DNA from: Notolepis coatsorum
Lineage: Eukaryota > Chordata > Actinopteri > Aulopiformes > Paralepididae
NCBI GenBank assembly: GCA_963971535.1
Contig: OZ020594.1
Coordinates: forward strand, 113,571,474 to 113,635,473
Direction: 5' to 3'
DNA: 64,000 nt
Shown: piece after piece, positions 53,082-64,000 of the stretch
Layout: each line of letters starts with the position of its first letter
Numbering within the stretch: the first letter of the stretch is position 1
Program-made: the position numbers and the translations under genes
The notes under the pieces: generated by a model
What the model was told of the DNA's origin: nothing
The model's input: the letters and a program-made list of their open reading frames with translations, nothing else
Database searches by the model: none

Positions 53082-54854
53082 GTACGACCCGACCAGTCGA
53101 CGACCCCAACCAGTACAGACAGTGTATGTTGAGTTTGCCTTTTTTTTTTTGTTGTTGTTCCCCCTGTTAGCCTGTTAGTCTCCCCTGTTAGCCTTTGTTA
53201 GCTCCCCTGTTAGCTTGTTAGTTCCCCTGTTAGCTCCCCTGTTTTGCTTCCCTATTAGCTCCCCTGTTAGCCTGTTAGTCTCCCCTGTTAGCTCCCCTGT
53301 TAGCCTGTTAGTCTCTCCTGTTAGCTCCCCTGTTAGCCCTTGTTAGTTCCCCTTTTGACTCCCCTGTTAGCTTCCCTGTCAGCTCCCCTGTTTAGCCTGT
53401 TAGTCTCCCCTGTTAGCCCTGTTAGCTTCCCTGTTAGCCCTGTTAGCTCCCCTGTTAGCTTGTTAGTCTCCCCTGTTAGCTCCCCTGTTAGCCTGTTAGT
53501 CTCCCCTGGTTGCTTCCCTGTTAGCCTCGTTGGCTCCCCTGCAGCTTGTTAGGCCTCTACTACCAGCATGGCCCCAGTCTGCTAGCTTGGCCCCGGCTGC
53601 TAGCACAGCCTCTATGTTAATGCAGCCCTTGCAGCTAGCATAGGCCCTGTAGCTAGCCATGCCCAGGCAGCTAACCCGGTCCCTCTGCATGGCCTCCACT
53701 TTTTGTGTAGCACTCCCCACTGCTAGGACTGCCCTTTCAGCTAGCAAGGTCAGTTTTCTCCCACTGCTAGGACTGCCCTTTCAGCTAGCAGGGTCAGTTT
53801 TCCCACTGCTAGGACTGCCCTTTCAGCTAGCAAGGTCAGTTTTCTCCCACTGCTAGGACTGCCCTTTCAGCTAGCAAGGTCAGTTTTCCCACTGCTAGGA
53901 CTGCCCCTTCAGCTAGCAAGGTCAGTTTTCTCCCACTGCTAGGACTGCCCCTTCAGCTAGCAAGGTCAGTTTCCCCACTGCTAGGACTGCCCCTTCAGCT
54001 AGCAAGGTCAGTTTTCTCCCACTGCTAGGACTGCCCCTTCAGCTAGCAAGGTCAGTTTTCTCCCACTGCTAGGACTGCCCCTTCAGCTAGCAAGGTCAGT
54101 TTCCCCACTGCTAGGACTGCCCCTTCAGCTAGCAAGGTCAGTTTTCCCCACTGCTAGGACTGCCCTTTCAGCTAGCAAGGTCAGTTTCCCCACTGCTAGG
54201 ACTGCCCCTTCAGCTAGCAAGGTCAGTTTTCCCCACTGCTAGGACTGCCCTTTCAGCTAGCAAGGTCAGTTCCCCACAGCTAGGACTGTCCTTCCAGCTA
54301 GCTTGTTTCTCTCATGCTGGTCCAGCCCTGTCTGCCAGCCTAGCTCCGGCAGCTAGCGCAGCCTCTATGTTAATGTAGCAGTACAGCTAGCATAGGCCCT
54401 GTAGCTATCAGTGCCCTGGCAGCTACCCTTTCCCTCTGCTAGCCCCTTCCCTGTTCCCCTCTCCAGTGCCCCTGTTCCAGCCCTGTCTGCTAGCCTAGCT
54501 CCGGCAGCCAGCGCAGCCTCTCTGTTGATGTAGCATTACAGCTAGCATAGGCCCTGTAGCTATCTGTGCCCTGGCTGTTACCCTTCAGCTACCCTAGTTA
54601 CCCCTCAGCTCCTCTGGTCACCCCTCAGCTCCTCTGGTTACCCCTCAGCTCCTTAGTTACCCCTCAGCTCCTCTAGTTACCCTTCGGCTTCTCTAGTTTA
54701 CCCCTCGGCTACCCTGCCCCTTTGCTAGCCCCGCTTTTGGTGTAGCTTCCCCGCTTGCATGGCCCAATTTTTTGTTTTGTTGCCTTGTCATTTCCCCTGC
54801 CCCTCTGTCTGTATTTTTTGGGTTGCCCGGTGGCTCCCGTGGAGGGGGGAGTAC
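53082..54854 (+). repeat. Internal region of element B: minisatellites
   Basis: Starts with the primer site and GACGACCCC (a gag-start remnant whose ATG is lost). Then CCCCTGTTAGCT units (about 53160-53530); about a dozen 43-bp units with CAGCTAGCAAGGTCAGTTTT and CTGCTAGGACTGCC (53705-54290); a diverged block; and CCCCTCAGCTCCTCTGGTTA units (54590-54710). Ends in the polypurine tract. No protein-like ORF. Confidence 0.85.
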
Positions 54855-56202
54855 TGTGAGGTTCGCCTTTCCCTGGACCTTTAATTCCCTGTCTCCTCAC
54901 TTCTCCAGCCCCCACCCTCGCGCTCGTTTAGCCTCGTCTGCTCTTCAGCAGCTCACACCCTTGGACTATCTGTCAGTATCTGTTTGATTGGTTCGTGCCG
55001 AACACACTCTTCTAGTTCAAGTATCAATTACCTTCACGCACCTGATGTGTATTCTAATTAGCGCCCCTGTTGGGCTTTAAATACCTCGCTCTTCCCCTCA
55101 GTCCTGGTCGGGTCGTTCCGTATCATATCTCTATCACCAAACTCCTTCGGGAGGTTCTCTGTCTGTAGGCTCCTACGGGAGTTTCTGTTTCTGTCTGTAT
55201 GCTGTTTTATCTCCGGCGTGAGACGAGGTGCAAGCTTTGGCCACCTGTCGCTGTTTGCCTGGAGGGAGACATTGTACTGCGCTCTCTAATCCTCTACGGG
55301 AGGTATTCCAGTGTTCCACTCCAGACCTCCGCGCAGCAGACGCGCACCACTCAGACCTCCGCGCAGCAGACGCGCACCACTCAGACCTCCGCGCCAGATG
55401 CGCTCTCCGTACCGGCGCGTACTCCAAGCAGACGCGCACCACTCAGACCTCCGCGCCAGATGCGCTCTCCGAGCCGGCGCGCTCTCCTCCAGACGTTTAG
55501 CCTGCGCGCGCCTACTCCATCCCTGTAAGCAGCTCTGACCCTCGCCCTGGTCCAAGGCCAGAACCCTGTTTTCTCTGTCCCTGTCCCCAGCCCGCCTCCG
55601 CGGGCCTCTGTCCCTGTTTTCCCCTCTCTAGTCCCCTAGTCCTCCCTGTCCAGTCCTTCTAGTCCTCCTAGTCCTCCCTGTCCAGTCCTTCTAGTCCTCC
55701 TAGTCCTCCCTGTCCAGTCCTTCTAGTCCTCCTAGTCCTCCCTGTCCCCAGCCCGCCTCCGCGGGCCTCTGTCCCTGTTTCCCCTCTCTAGTCCTCCTAG
55801 TCCTCCCTGTCCCCAGCCCGCCTCCGCGGGCCTCTGTTCCTGTTTTCCCCTCTCTAGTCCTCCTAGTCCTCCCTGTCCCCAGCCCGCCTCCGTGGGCCTC
55901 TGTCCCTGTTTCCCCTCTCTAGTTCCTCCTAGTCCTCCCTGTCCAGTCCTCCTAGTCCTCCCTGCTCCTGCCCTGTTCCCTTGCCCTGGCCCTGTCCGTT
56001 AGCCTTTCCCTTAGCCTTCCCCTTAGCCAGCTCGCCTCTTAAAGGCACTGTGCTTTTTTCCCAATTCTTGTTTTCCTGTGATTTGTGTTCTCCCTTAAAG
56101 GGACAGTGCCGTTTTCTGTTGTTTTCAATAAATGCCCAGTTCTTGGCTTACTCTCATACCTGTCTTGTGTTGTGCGATTGGGGTCGGTTACAAACCATAA
56201 CA
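54855..56202 (+). repeat. LTR B 3' (1348 bp)
   Basis: Same ends and promoter as the 5' LTR. Lacks the 110-bp duplication and has a different number of CTAGTCCTCC and CCGCGGG units, so length differs by 147 bp while unique parts are nearly identical. Confidence 0.9.
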
Positions 56203-56790
56203 TGTACCTCGCTTTTTTTCTCTTCAGGACGTCTGTTGGAAGTCGCCGCTGTTGCTTGCTTGCCATTCTTTGGACCCCTGCCTCGTAGACAGCTTTGCGC
56301 AATTGCGCCTTGGTGAGTTTTTGGAACGTTCTATTTGGATACTGTTTTTCTCGTAAATTCCGGGACTCGGGACCTTTCTGTTTTTGTGTGTTTCGTTAAA
56401 CACTGAAGAGGAGCCGCTTGTTGTTATCACGGACTCAGCTAGTTTAACACTGAAGAGGAACCGCTTGTTGTTATCACGGACTCAGCTAAGACAATACTGG
56501 ACTGCTTGTAATCCCGTTTGCTCGTCTAGTGACATTCTCTCTCTCTCTGTTTCCCGAGTGGATCGACGGGTAGCTGCAGAGCAGCAGAGGCAGAGGCGCA
56601 ATGCCACGGTGCCTCTCAGCCCAGAAGACGTGCTGCAGAGCCGCGGACAACTCTGCCAAGAACATTCTCCCTTTGTGTTTTGTTGTTTATTTGCTCATTC
56701 CTATTTCAGAAATAAATACGCCCTAGTTTTTGGCTAACTCTGAACTACCTGTCTGTGCCGTGCTGTTGGGGTCGGTTTCAAACCATAACA
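56203..56790 (+). repeat. LTR C 5', right part
   Basis: Resumes with TGTACCTCGC. Includes two copies of a 50-bp unit (CACTGAAGAGGAGCCGCTTG at about 56400 and 56450) and AATAAA at 56711-56716. Ends CCATAACA at 56790. Confidence 0.9.
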
Positions 56791-56803
56791 TTACGACCCG
56801 ACC
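56791..56803 (+). promoter_or_regulatory. Primer-binding site (self-primed), Gypsy C
   Basis: TTACGACCCGACC directly precedes the gag ATG (56804). ACGACCCGAC pairs with 51534-51543. No tRNA-type TGG start. Confidence 0.7.
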
Positions 56804-57907
56804 ATGACGACCCCAGCCGACACAGACAGAGTTAGGGCAGCGTTGGCGGTCCAGATCGAGTTGACCAACGACCACAGCCTACAGTTAGGTGCGGCTGCAG
56901 CTGCTGTGCAGGACCTCCGGGCCCAGGTCCAGCCTATTCAGGAGTCTCTTAGCTCTCTGGCCACCCAGCAGACAGCTCAGGGTAATCAGCAGGCTGATAT
57001 TCTGCACCAGCTACAGACGCTCAGTGCAGCATTTAACACCCTGCTTGTAACCCCACCTGTTCCAGGAGTCTCAGCCAGATCACCACCCGCAGCCGCGGCA
57101 GACCCCACACCTCCCGACCTCGCACCTCGGGAGCCCCGTCTCTCCGAACCATGTTTGTTCGACGGTAACTTCGAGGATTGTGCCACATTCATCATGCAAT
57201 GTGAGTTGGTTTTCCTTCATCAACCCAGCCGATTTACATCAGAGGGAGCCCAAGTAGCTTACATGACTAACCTGCTCACAGGCCGAGCAGCACAGTGGGT
57301 TACTGCCTCCTGGTCAATGAGGGCTGATTTTTGTTTTTCCTACCCAGACTTCGTGGCAGAGCTCCGCAGGGTTTTCCACCACCCAGCTCGTGGCCAGGAC
57401 CCAGGAGCTCGGTTGGGCACCTTCCGGCAGGGCAGTGGCAGAGTTCAGACTGGCCGCAACCGAGAGCGGTTGGAACGATCAAGCGCTTCGTCTCACCTTC
57501 CTGAGGGGGCTCAGCGACGCAGTAAGGGACCAGCTCGCGACCCGAGAGGAGCCCGATTCCCTCGAGGGCCTATTCGACCTCGCAATTCGCATCGACGGAC
57601 GCCTCCGGGAGAGAAGGCGTGAGAGAGCCCGACTGGGAACCCCAGACGTTCCCCAGACCCCCCGCACTTGTGACGGTACTGCGGTCTGTCCTGCTCCCTC
57701 CGCAACTGGTGGTCTCTTCCCCTCCCGGTCTGTGCCCGAGGAGGAACCCATGCAGCTGGAACGCACACACCTTAGCCAGGCTGAACGGGAGGCCAGGTTC
57801 AGGTCCGGCCTTTGCCTCTACTGCGGCCGGGATGGACACCGTGTCTCCAATTGCCCTACCCGGCCAAAAGACCAGGCTCGCCGGGACCCCGGGAGATCGT
57901 GGTGAGC
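56804..57907 (+). pseudogene. gag: Gypsy C Gag with CCHC knuckle, frameshifted
   Basis: MTTPADTDRVRAALAVQIEL start, coiled region, Pro-rich linker and capsid (LFDGNFEDCATFIMQCELVF, LLTGRAAQWV). Near 57440 about 19 bp corresponding to the VIDYVLEF codons of family A are missing, shifting the frame. Capsid then continues ([20 protein letters not shown]) in the other phase through to [14 protein letters not shown] and the TGA after RDPGRSW (57903-57905). In this copy the end of capsid and the nucleocapsid share one frame, showing the ancestral state that family A has lost. Confidence 0.85.
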
Positions 57908-60900
57908 CGTTTTTCCTGTTCCCACACCCGTGCACCACCTAACCGTCTGACGAGCGTCACCCTAGCCTGGGCGGACCAACGGGCGATGGTGGAGGCACTC
58001 ATTGACTCGGGTGCTGATGAGAGTTTCCTGGACTTAGAGTTTGCCACCCAGGCCAACATTCCACTTCAGCACCGCCTGGCTGACATCACTCAACGCACCT
58101 GTCCTATCCTCCTCACCATTGCTGGTAACCACGTTGAGAGACTCCAGTTTTTTATCACCAGATCCCCTCTTGTCCCAGTAGTCCTGGGTCGGCCCTGGCT
58201 CGCGCTGCATGAGCCCCACATCGCCTGGTCCTCCGGCACCATCAGGGGGTGGAGCTCCTCTTGTCATGCCCAGTGTCTTCAGGCGGCGTCCAGTCCCTCG
58301 CCGCGGAGTTCCCTTTGTGAGCCGCCCCCGGACCTCTCGACTATTCCCCTCGAGTACCACGACCTCGAGGAGGTTTTCAGCAAGTCCCGGGCTCAGGCCC
58401 TTCCGCCTCACCGGCCTTACGACTGTGCCATCGACCTCCGCTCAGGGGCCCCCCTTCCCGGCAGCCGCCTCTACAGTCTGACCGTCCCTGAGAAGGCAGC
58501 GATGGATAAATACATCTCTGAGTCCTTGGCAGCAGGCCTCATTCGGACTTCCTCCTCCCCGGTGGCGGCCGGTTTCTTTTTTGTTGGGAAGAAGGATGGA
58601 GACCTTCGACCCTGCATCGACTATCGCCAACTCAACGAGATCACCATTAAGAACAAGTATCCCCTTCCTCTCATGAACTCCACCTTCGAGCCCCTCACCC
58701 AGGCTACCGTCTTCACCAAGCTGGACCTCCGGAGTGCCTACCATCTGGTCCGTATCCGAGAGGGCGATGAATGGAAGACCGCCTTCAAGACTCCCAGGGG
58801 CCATTACGAGTACCTGGTGATGCCGTTCGGCCTCACCAATGCTCCGGCGGTATTCCAGGCGCTCATGTACGACGTCCTCCGTGACATGCTGGAGGAGTTT
58901 GTGGTGGTATACCTGGACGACATCCTCATCTTCTCCAAGACCCTCGAGGAACACGTCCAGCATGTCCGCCGTGTGCTGGAGCGCCTCCTCCACAATCGGC
59001 TCTTCGTTAAGGCAGAGAAGTGCCGTTTCCACTCCGACTCCGTCGATTACCTGGGCTTCATCGTGGAGAGCGGCCTGACCCGAGCTGACCCGAGCAAGAT
59101 CCGGGCCGTGGAGGAGTGGCCGGAACCCACCTCTCGGAAGGAGCTACAGAGCTTCCTCGGGTTCGCAAACTTCTACCGAAGATTCATCCGGAACTACAGC
59201 CAGGTGGCGGAACCACTTACCAGGCTAACCTCTCCCTCCCTGCCGTTTGACTGGTCTCCAGCGGCTTGCACTGCGTTCCGTTCCCTCAAGAAGAGGTTCA
59301 CCACCGCCCCGGTCTTGCTCCACCGAGACCCCAAGAGACAGTTCATTGTGGAGGTGGACGCCTCGGATACTGGACTAGGGGCTATCTTGTCTCAGCGGTC
59401 GGCTACGGACCAGAAGGTCCATCCGTGCACTTTCTACTCACGTCGTTTCCTTCCTGCCGAGAGGAACTATGACATTGGCAATCGGGAGCTGCTGGCGGTA
59501 GTGGCTGCCTTGGAGGAGTGGCGTCATTGGCTGGAGGGGGCCGAGGAACCGTTCACCATTTGGACGGACCACAAGAACTTGACATACATCCGTGCTTCCA
59601 AGCGTCTCAACGGCCGGCAGGCAAGGTGGGCCAGCTTCCTCAGTCGGTTCAACTTCTCGCTGACCTTTCGCCCTGGGTCCCGCAACACGAAGGCCGACTC
59701 CCTGTCCCGGTTACACTCCAAGGGGGCTCCAACCACTGAGGATCCGACTCCCATCCTCCCAGAGGCCAGGGTGGTGGGAGTGGTCACCTTGGGCATCGAG
59801 GGATTGGTCAGGCGTGCCCTACGTTTCCATCCCGCTCCTGGCAACGTACCTGTTCGTCGCCTCTTCGTCCCCGACTCAGTCTGGTCCCGGGTTCTCCAGT
59901 GGGGCCATACCAGCCGGTTCGCCTGCCACCCCGGCGTTCATCGCACTTTCTCCTTCCTGGCTCGCCGATTCTGGTGGCCCACCATGAGGAACGACGTCAA
60001 GGAATTTGTTCTGGCCTGCACGGTCTGCGCCCGCAGCAAGGCCTCCCACCAGGCACCCTCCGGGCCGCCCTTGGTCCCATGTGGCGTTGGACTTCGTCAC
60101 GGGTCTTCCTTCGTCCCAGGGGAACACGTGCCTACTAACTGTGGTGGATCGGTTCAGCAAGGGGGTTCACCTCGTGGCCCTTCCCAAGCTTCCCTCGGCT
60201 TCCGAGACAGCGGACCTCCTGACAAGCCACATGTTCCGCCTCCATGGGTTTCCCCAGGACGTCGTCTCGGACCGGGGCCCCCAGTTCACTTCCCAGGTAT
60301 GGCGGGCCTTTTGCAAGGGATTGGGGGCAACAGTCAGTCTTTCCTCTGGTTATCATCCCCAGACTAACAGACAAACAGAGAGGATGAACCAGAGCGTGGA
60401 GTCTGCTCTCCGTTGTGTTGCCGCCGAGAGACCCGCTTCCTGGAGCCGGTTCCTCCCCTGGGTTGAGTACGCCATCAACTCCCTGGTCAGTTCCGCCACC
60501 GGCCTCTCGCCATTTGAGGTATCCCTGGGCTACCAACCCCCTCTTTTCCCTGCACAGGAGTCGGAGGTGGCAGTTCCCTCCGTGCAGGACCATCTCGACC
60601 GGTGTCGGCAGGTCTGGGAGATCACCAGGACTGCGCTGCTCCGGTCATCGGAGCGCGCCAGTCGTGGAGCTGACCGACGCCGGATCCCTGCGCCGACGTA
60701 CCACCCTGGGCAGAGGGTATGGTTGTCCGCCAAGGACCTTCCGCTTCGATCCTCGGCCAAGAAGCTTAACCCCCGGTTCGTCGGCCCTTTTGAGGTTCAG
60801 AGGGTGCTCAGTCCCGCGGCGGTGAGTCTTAAGCTTCCTGCGTCCATGCGCATTCACCCCGTTTTCCATGTGTCCCGGGTTAAACCTGTCTCTCTCAGTC

Positions 60901-61172
60901 CCCTGATGCCTCCTGCTCCAGACCCGCCTCCTCCCGAGATGGTGGACGGACACCCCCAGTGGAAGGTCCGTCAGCTCATGGACGTCCGACGGCGGGGACG
61001 GGGGTTCCAGTACCTGGTGGACTGGGAGGGATACGGTCCGGAGGAACGGAGCTGGGTCTCCCGCCAGCTCATCATGGACCCCGACCTAATCACCGACTTC
61101 CATCGTTCCCATCCGGACAAGCCGGGCCGGGCTGGTCGCCGGGTGGCTCCCGTGGAGGGGGGGGTACTGTGA
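57812..61172 (+). pseudogene. pol: Gypsy C Pol (complete domain set, frameshifted)
   Basis: Pol is in the -1 frame to Gag. Protease [11 protein letters not shown], lacking about 13 residues after NIPL present in family A; RT with YLDDILIFS; full RNase H with [25 protein letters not shown] and ADSLSRL; integrase HHCC finger. A deletion near 60065 in the linker before WSHVALDF changes frame, so the piece with D, D and E (SDRGPQF, QTERMNQ) and the chromodomain continues from about 60070 to the TGA at 61170-61172, inside the LTR. NRQTERM replaces the usual NGQTERM. One frameshift separates it from an open pol. Confidence 0.9.
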
Positions 61173-61930
61173 GGATTGGCCCGTTGCCGCCGCACGCTTC
61201 AAGGTCAAGGTACCAATTACCGTTGCGCACTTGATGTGTGTTGTAATCAGCTCACTGGAGGCCTTCATATACTCTGGGTTTCCTAACGTTCATTGTAGGG
61301 TCATTTTGGATTTCCACTGGCTGCTGCTTGTTTTCCCCGTGTTGTACCTCGCCTTTTTTCTCTTCAGGACGTCTGTTGGAAGTCGCCGCTGTTGCTTGCT
61401 TGCCATTCTTTGGACCCCTGCCTCGTAGACCGCTTTGCGCAATTGCGCCTTGGTGAGTTTTTGGAACGTTCTTTTAGGATACTGTTTTTCTCGTAAATTC
61501 CGGGACTCGGGACCTTTCTGTTTTTGTGTGTTTTGTTAAACACTGAAGAGGAGCCGCTTGTTGTTATCACGGACTCAGCTAGTTAAACACTGAAGAGGAA
61601 CTGCTTGTTGTTATCACGGACTCAGCTAAGACAATACTGGACTGCTTGTAATCCCGTTTGCTCGTCTAGTGACATTCTCTCTCTCTCTGTTTCCCGAGTG
61701 GATCGACGGGTAGCTGCAGAGCAGCAGAGGCAGAGGCGCAACGCCATGGTGCCTCTCAGCCCAGAAGATGTGCTGCAGAGCCGCGGACAACTCTGCCAAG
61801 AACATTCTCCCTTTGTGTTTTGTTGTTTATTTGCTCATTCCTATTTCAGAAATAAATACGCCCTAGTTTTTGGCTAACTCTGAACTACCTGTCTGTGCCG
61901 TGCTGTTGGGGTCGGTTTCAAACCATAACA
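61168..61930 (+). repeat. LTR C 3' (763 bp)
   Basis: Intact LTR from TGTGAGGATTGG to CCATAACA, AATAAA 61851-61856, then the CTGAT TSD. Shows the empty site (GTGTTGTACCTCGCC) of the nested element. Confidence 0.95.
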
Positions 61931-61977
61931 CTGATTATGAGTAATAATAGTGACCTTAGTTAAAAGCCTCACTCATG

Positions 61978-63019
61978 ATGATTTGATTTGATTTGATTTT
62001 TATTTAGTACATACAATTTATACAAAAGTATAAAAACAAGGGGTACAAGGATAATATGTGAAAGTCTGTCGACTTGTTTCCAACATGGTCCCAAGAAGAA
62101 TACAATAAATCACAAAGAAAGAGTTAAGAAGATAAGATAGATACAACAAGTAGATAAAATAGACAACACAATTTTCTGAAAGAGCCTCATTACAGCATGT
62201 CATGTTCCTGTTCTTCAAGTGGCCAAGCACCCTCTGCAACCTATTGTTGCAGATGTCGCTTCACACCCCTCTTGAAGACAGCAATAGTGGGGGAGTTTTG
62301 GATGGCCATGGGCAGAGAGTTCCACAACCAGCAGGCTGTAGACAGAAAGCCATTCTGTGAATAGGAACCCTTTCTAGGCTCATAAATTGAGAGCTGTCCA
62401 GACCGTAACTGTCATCCGTAGACCTGGCCACGCAGGACAATGCGAGAGCATAAATATCTGGGGGCAGATCCATTTAACATTTTATACATATGTCCCAGTT
62501 TCAGAAAGGAGACCCTCTGCTCCACAGGGAGCCATCCCACCTCATTGAAGTGACATGGCTCAATATGGGTTAGAGGTGGCAGATTTAGGACCAATCGTAT
62601 GGTTTTATTTTGGCTGGTTTGTAGCCTGTGTTTACTTTCCACTGTAACACCACTATACCAGTACGTACATGCATAATCATATTGGCAATTTCATACTGTA
62701 GTTTCCAGTGATAAGAACATCTTTTTTCTGTGCAAAAATGTCACCCTTGTGTTAACTTTTTTGATCACCTTCAGGGCCATTGTTTTCCCTGAGTGTTCGG
62801 CCGAGGTCTGCACCTAGGTATTTAACACAGTCTCTAGACTCCACACTGAAGCCATTACAGCTGATCTCAAGTCGGGAACATTCCTTTAATTTATGTTTTG
62901 AGCTGAATAGAATTGACTCGGCTTGAATTTCTGCCGTGTCGTCTCCAGACACCAGAAGTGCTGAGTCGTCAGCATACATGTCATTAACATATAGTGAAAA
63001 GTGATGATCAAGGTGGCCA
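61978..63019 (-). pseudogene. LINE RT relic, minus strand, with AAATC tail
   Basis: Minus strand from 63019: LYVNDMYADDSALLVSGDD (the RT catalytic YADD), a diverged SLN-type block, VKYLGADLG, then a C-terminal region (NLPPLTHIEPCHFNEVGWLP, LGHMYKMLNGSAPRYL) in other frames, and a 3' end AATAAAAATCAAATCAAATC. A Jockey/Rex-type LINE, 5'-cut at 63019 by the TTAA insertion. Several frameshifts. Confidence 0.8.
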
Positions 63020-63023
63020 TTAA

Positions 63024-64000
63024 CCCTTTCTGTGCCGAAAACAGGGATCTACGTTTCTGTGGTCCAGCGCTTGTGTGCCGTTCACGTCACAGAAACGTAG
63101 ATCTACGTTTTTGTTTCGGTCTTTTTTTTATTCGCTATTGCCATTCATAATTCATCAGGGCACCTTGTGCATGCTGTACTGAATGTGTCTGAGCTGGCAG
63201 ACAGTCAATACCGCCCTCTAACGCCTCCGGCCGCTATTGCACTCCATTTGAAACTATGTAGTTTCATTTCTCTACCGAGCTGCGGTGTGGGGGCGGGTCC
63301 TAAACACTCCAGCAAAACAAGCGCTTGTAGGGATGGCTTGGACAACTGACCCCGCCCACCCGTTCATGTGCAATGCCCAATAACGTCGGAGACAGGATCG
63401 CTGTGGATAACTGGAATGGCGATCAGATTTTTTTTGCATTACATCAGAGACCAGGTAAGGACTCTATATATTACCGATCTTGCGTTGATCTGATATTTTT
63501 TTCTCCTGTGATTGAAGCTGTCTGTGTGGAATGTGTATGTGCTGTGTACCGTTGGTGGCAGGGGGGTGGGGGTGGCTGAGCCAAGCCCCATTTCATGTAT
63601 GCACAAGGAGACATGATACCAATAATCTAGCGTTGATTTCAGGATGATTAGATGATCAGGCGAAAAATGACAACGTGATAACTGGATTTCACTAAAGGGC
63701 TATTTTCGCATCTTTTCCTGGGATTACTGAGAATCACCAAAACTATACTAGTATTTAGTATATAGTATACTAAACGGTATAAAACGGAAATGTAGGGATG
63801 AAAAAACTATCTTTTTTTTGCATGTTGACCAGAAGCAACTCATTGACAATCGACGGATCCATAGCTATAATATAAAATATAGTTTTTAGTAGGGATGCAC
63901 CGAATGGGAAATTATTGGCCGAAACCGATACCGAAAATAGGAAACAGTTGGCCGAAAACCGAATACCGAAAGGCAGAAAATGATTCATATAAATATATAT
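63024..64000 (+). mobile_element. PiggyBac-like element end (runs off window)
   Basis: The LINE is interrupted at TTAA (63020-63023), followed by CCCTTTCTGTGCCG and a subterminal inverted pair (GATCTACGTTTCTGTG near 63046 with CACAGAAACGTAGATCTACG near 63089). TTAA plus a CCC terminus is the piggyBac hallmark. The interior shares blocks with 46440-47104. A short frame near 63373 ending in a CAGGTAAGG donor is not identified. The other end is not in the window. Confidence 0.5.
63890..64000 (+). mobile_element. Left end of a further hAT element
   Basis: TAGGGATGCACCGAAT is a widespread hAT terminus, followed by repeated TTGGCCGAAA/CCGATACCGAAA subterminal words. The candidate TSD is GTTTTTAG (63882-63889); the right end lies outside the window. 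Confidence 0.6.

Larger units (their letters stand above)
51587..56202 (+). mobile_element. Non-autonomous LTR element (LARD/TRIM-like), family B
   Basis: Flanked by TGTAC (51582-51586 and 56203-56207) and inserted in the 5' LTR of Gypsy C. LTRs start TGTGAGGTTCGCC and end CCATAACA. The 1773-bp internal region has no gag or pol, but keeps a primer site (53084-53096) and the last 30 bp of a sushi-type pol plus polypurine tract (GTGGCTCCCGTGGAGGGGGG, about 54829). It must have been moved by another element's proteins; Gypsy A/C relatives are the natural helpers. Confidence 0.85.
51407..61930 (+). mobile_element. Chromodomain Gypsy element, family C
   Basis: LTRs TGTGAGGATTGG ... CCATAACA, 5-bp TSD CTGAT at 51402-51406 and 61931-61935. 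The 5' LTR (51407-51586 and 56203-56790) is interrupted by the non-autonomous element 51587-56202; the 3' LTR (61168-61930, 763 bp) is intact. Internal 56791-61167 has gag and pol close to family A, with an intact RNase H but two frameshifts. Same Tf1/sushi-type self-priming. Confidence 0.9.

Overview
The window is repeat-dense eukaryotic DNA, most likely from a teleost fish. Supporting signs are L2-like LINE tails ending in ATT repeats, Tf1/sushi-type chromodomain Ty3/Gypsy elements, an ISL2EU-like SWIM/YqaJ and DDE pair, many hAT elements, and GCTAGC/TAACGTTAGC-rich spacer. Species cannot be fixed. I find no intact host gene; the only recognisable host-type coding piece is one exon of a KSR-like kinase lying inside a hAT element. 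Nearly all of the window reads as transposons nested in transposons, and several ends can be set to the base from target-site duplications (TSDs).

Layout, 1-14.2 kb: an outer hAT element (1413-14163, TSD ATTATGAA) contains a 103-bp tandem repeat. That repeat is split by a 5.8-kb foldback-like element (1882-7652) whose inverted arms are long minisatellites (GGGGTATTTT and TAATAGTG types). The outer hAT also holds two decayed exons of a TTF-type hAT transposase and two younger hATs: 9331-11686 (TSD CCAGCCAG, with the KSR exon) and 12427-14082 (TSD CTGATGGG). Bases 1-1133 are a near-perfect inverted copy of 2081-3213.

14.2-18.1 kb: relic of an ISL2EU-like element, with a SWIM zinc-finger gene (+) facing a DDE transposase (-). 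Each carries an in-frame stop. A YqaJ nuclease relic lies at 44.9-45.6 kb.

18.1-38.8 kb: two tandem Gypsy elements sharing the middle LTR (LTR-internal-LTR-internal-LTR). The first two LTRs carry the same 4.7-kb Harbinger-like insertion with tRNA-like sequences, LINE pieces and an unidentified exon-like ORF; the third LTR does not. Both pols have lost part of RNase H. Copy 2 has also lost the zinc knuckle and protease.

38.8-51.4 kb: an orphan Gypsy RT fragment, a nearly intact 3.4-kb BED-finger hAT (one internal stop), LTR-like segments, the YqaJ relic, a piggyBac-like repeat, a 29-bp-stem hairpin, a 450-bp hAT MITE and LINE pieces.

51.4-61.9 kb: a second Gypsy family (TSD CTGAT). Its 5' LTR is interrupted by a 4.6-kb non-autonomous LTR element (TSD TGTAC) with no gag or pol. 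In all three LTR families a 10-13-nt stretch just downstream of a TATA box is complementary to the bases just after the LTR, the signature of self-primed reverse transcription. 61.9-64.0 kb: a LINE relic cut by a piggyBac-like end at TTAA, in turn cut by another hAT end.
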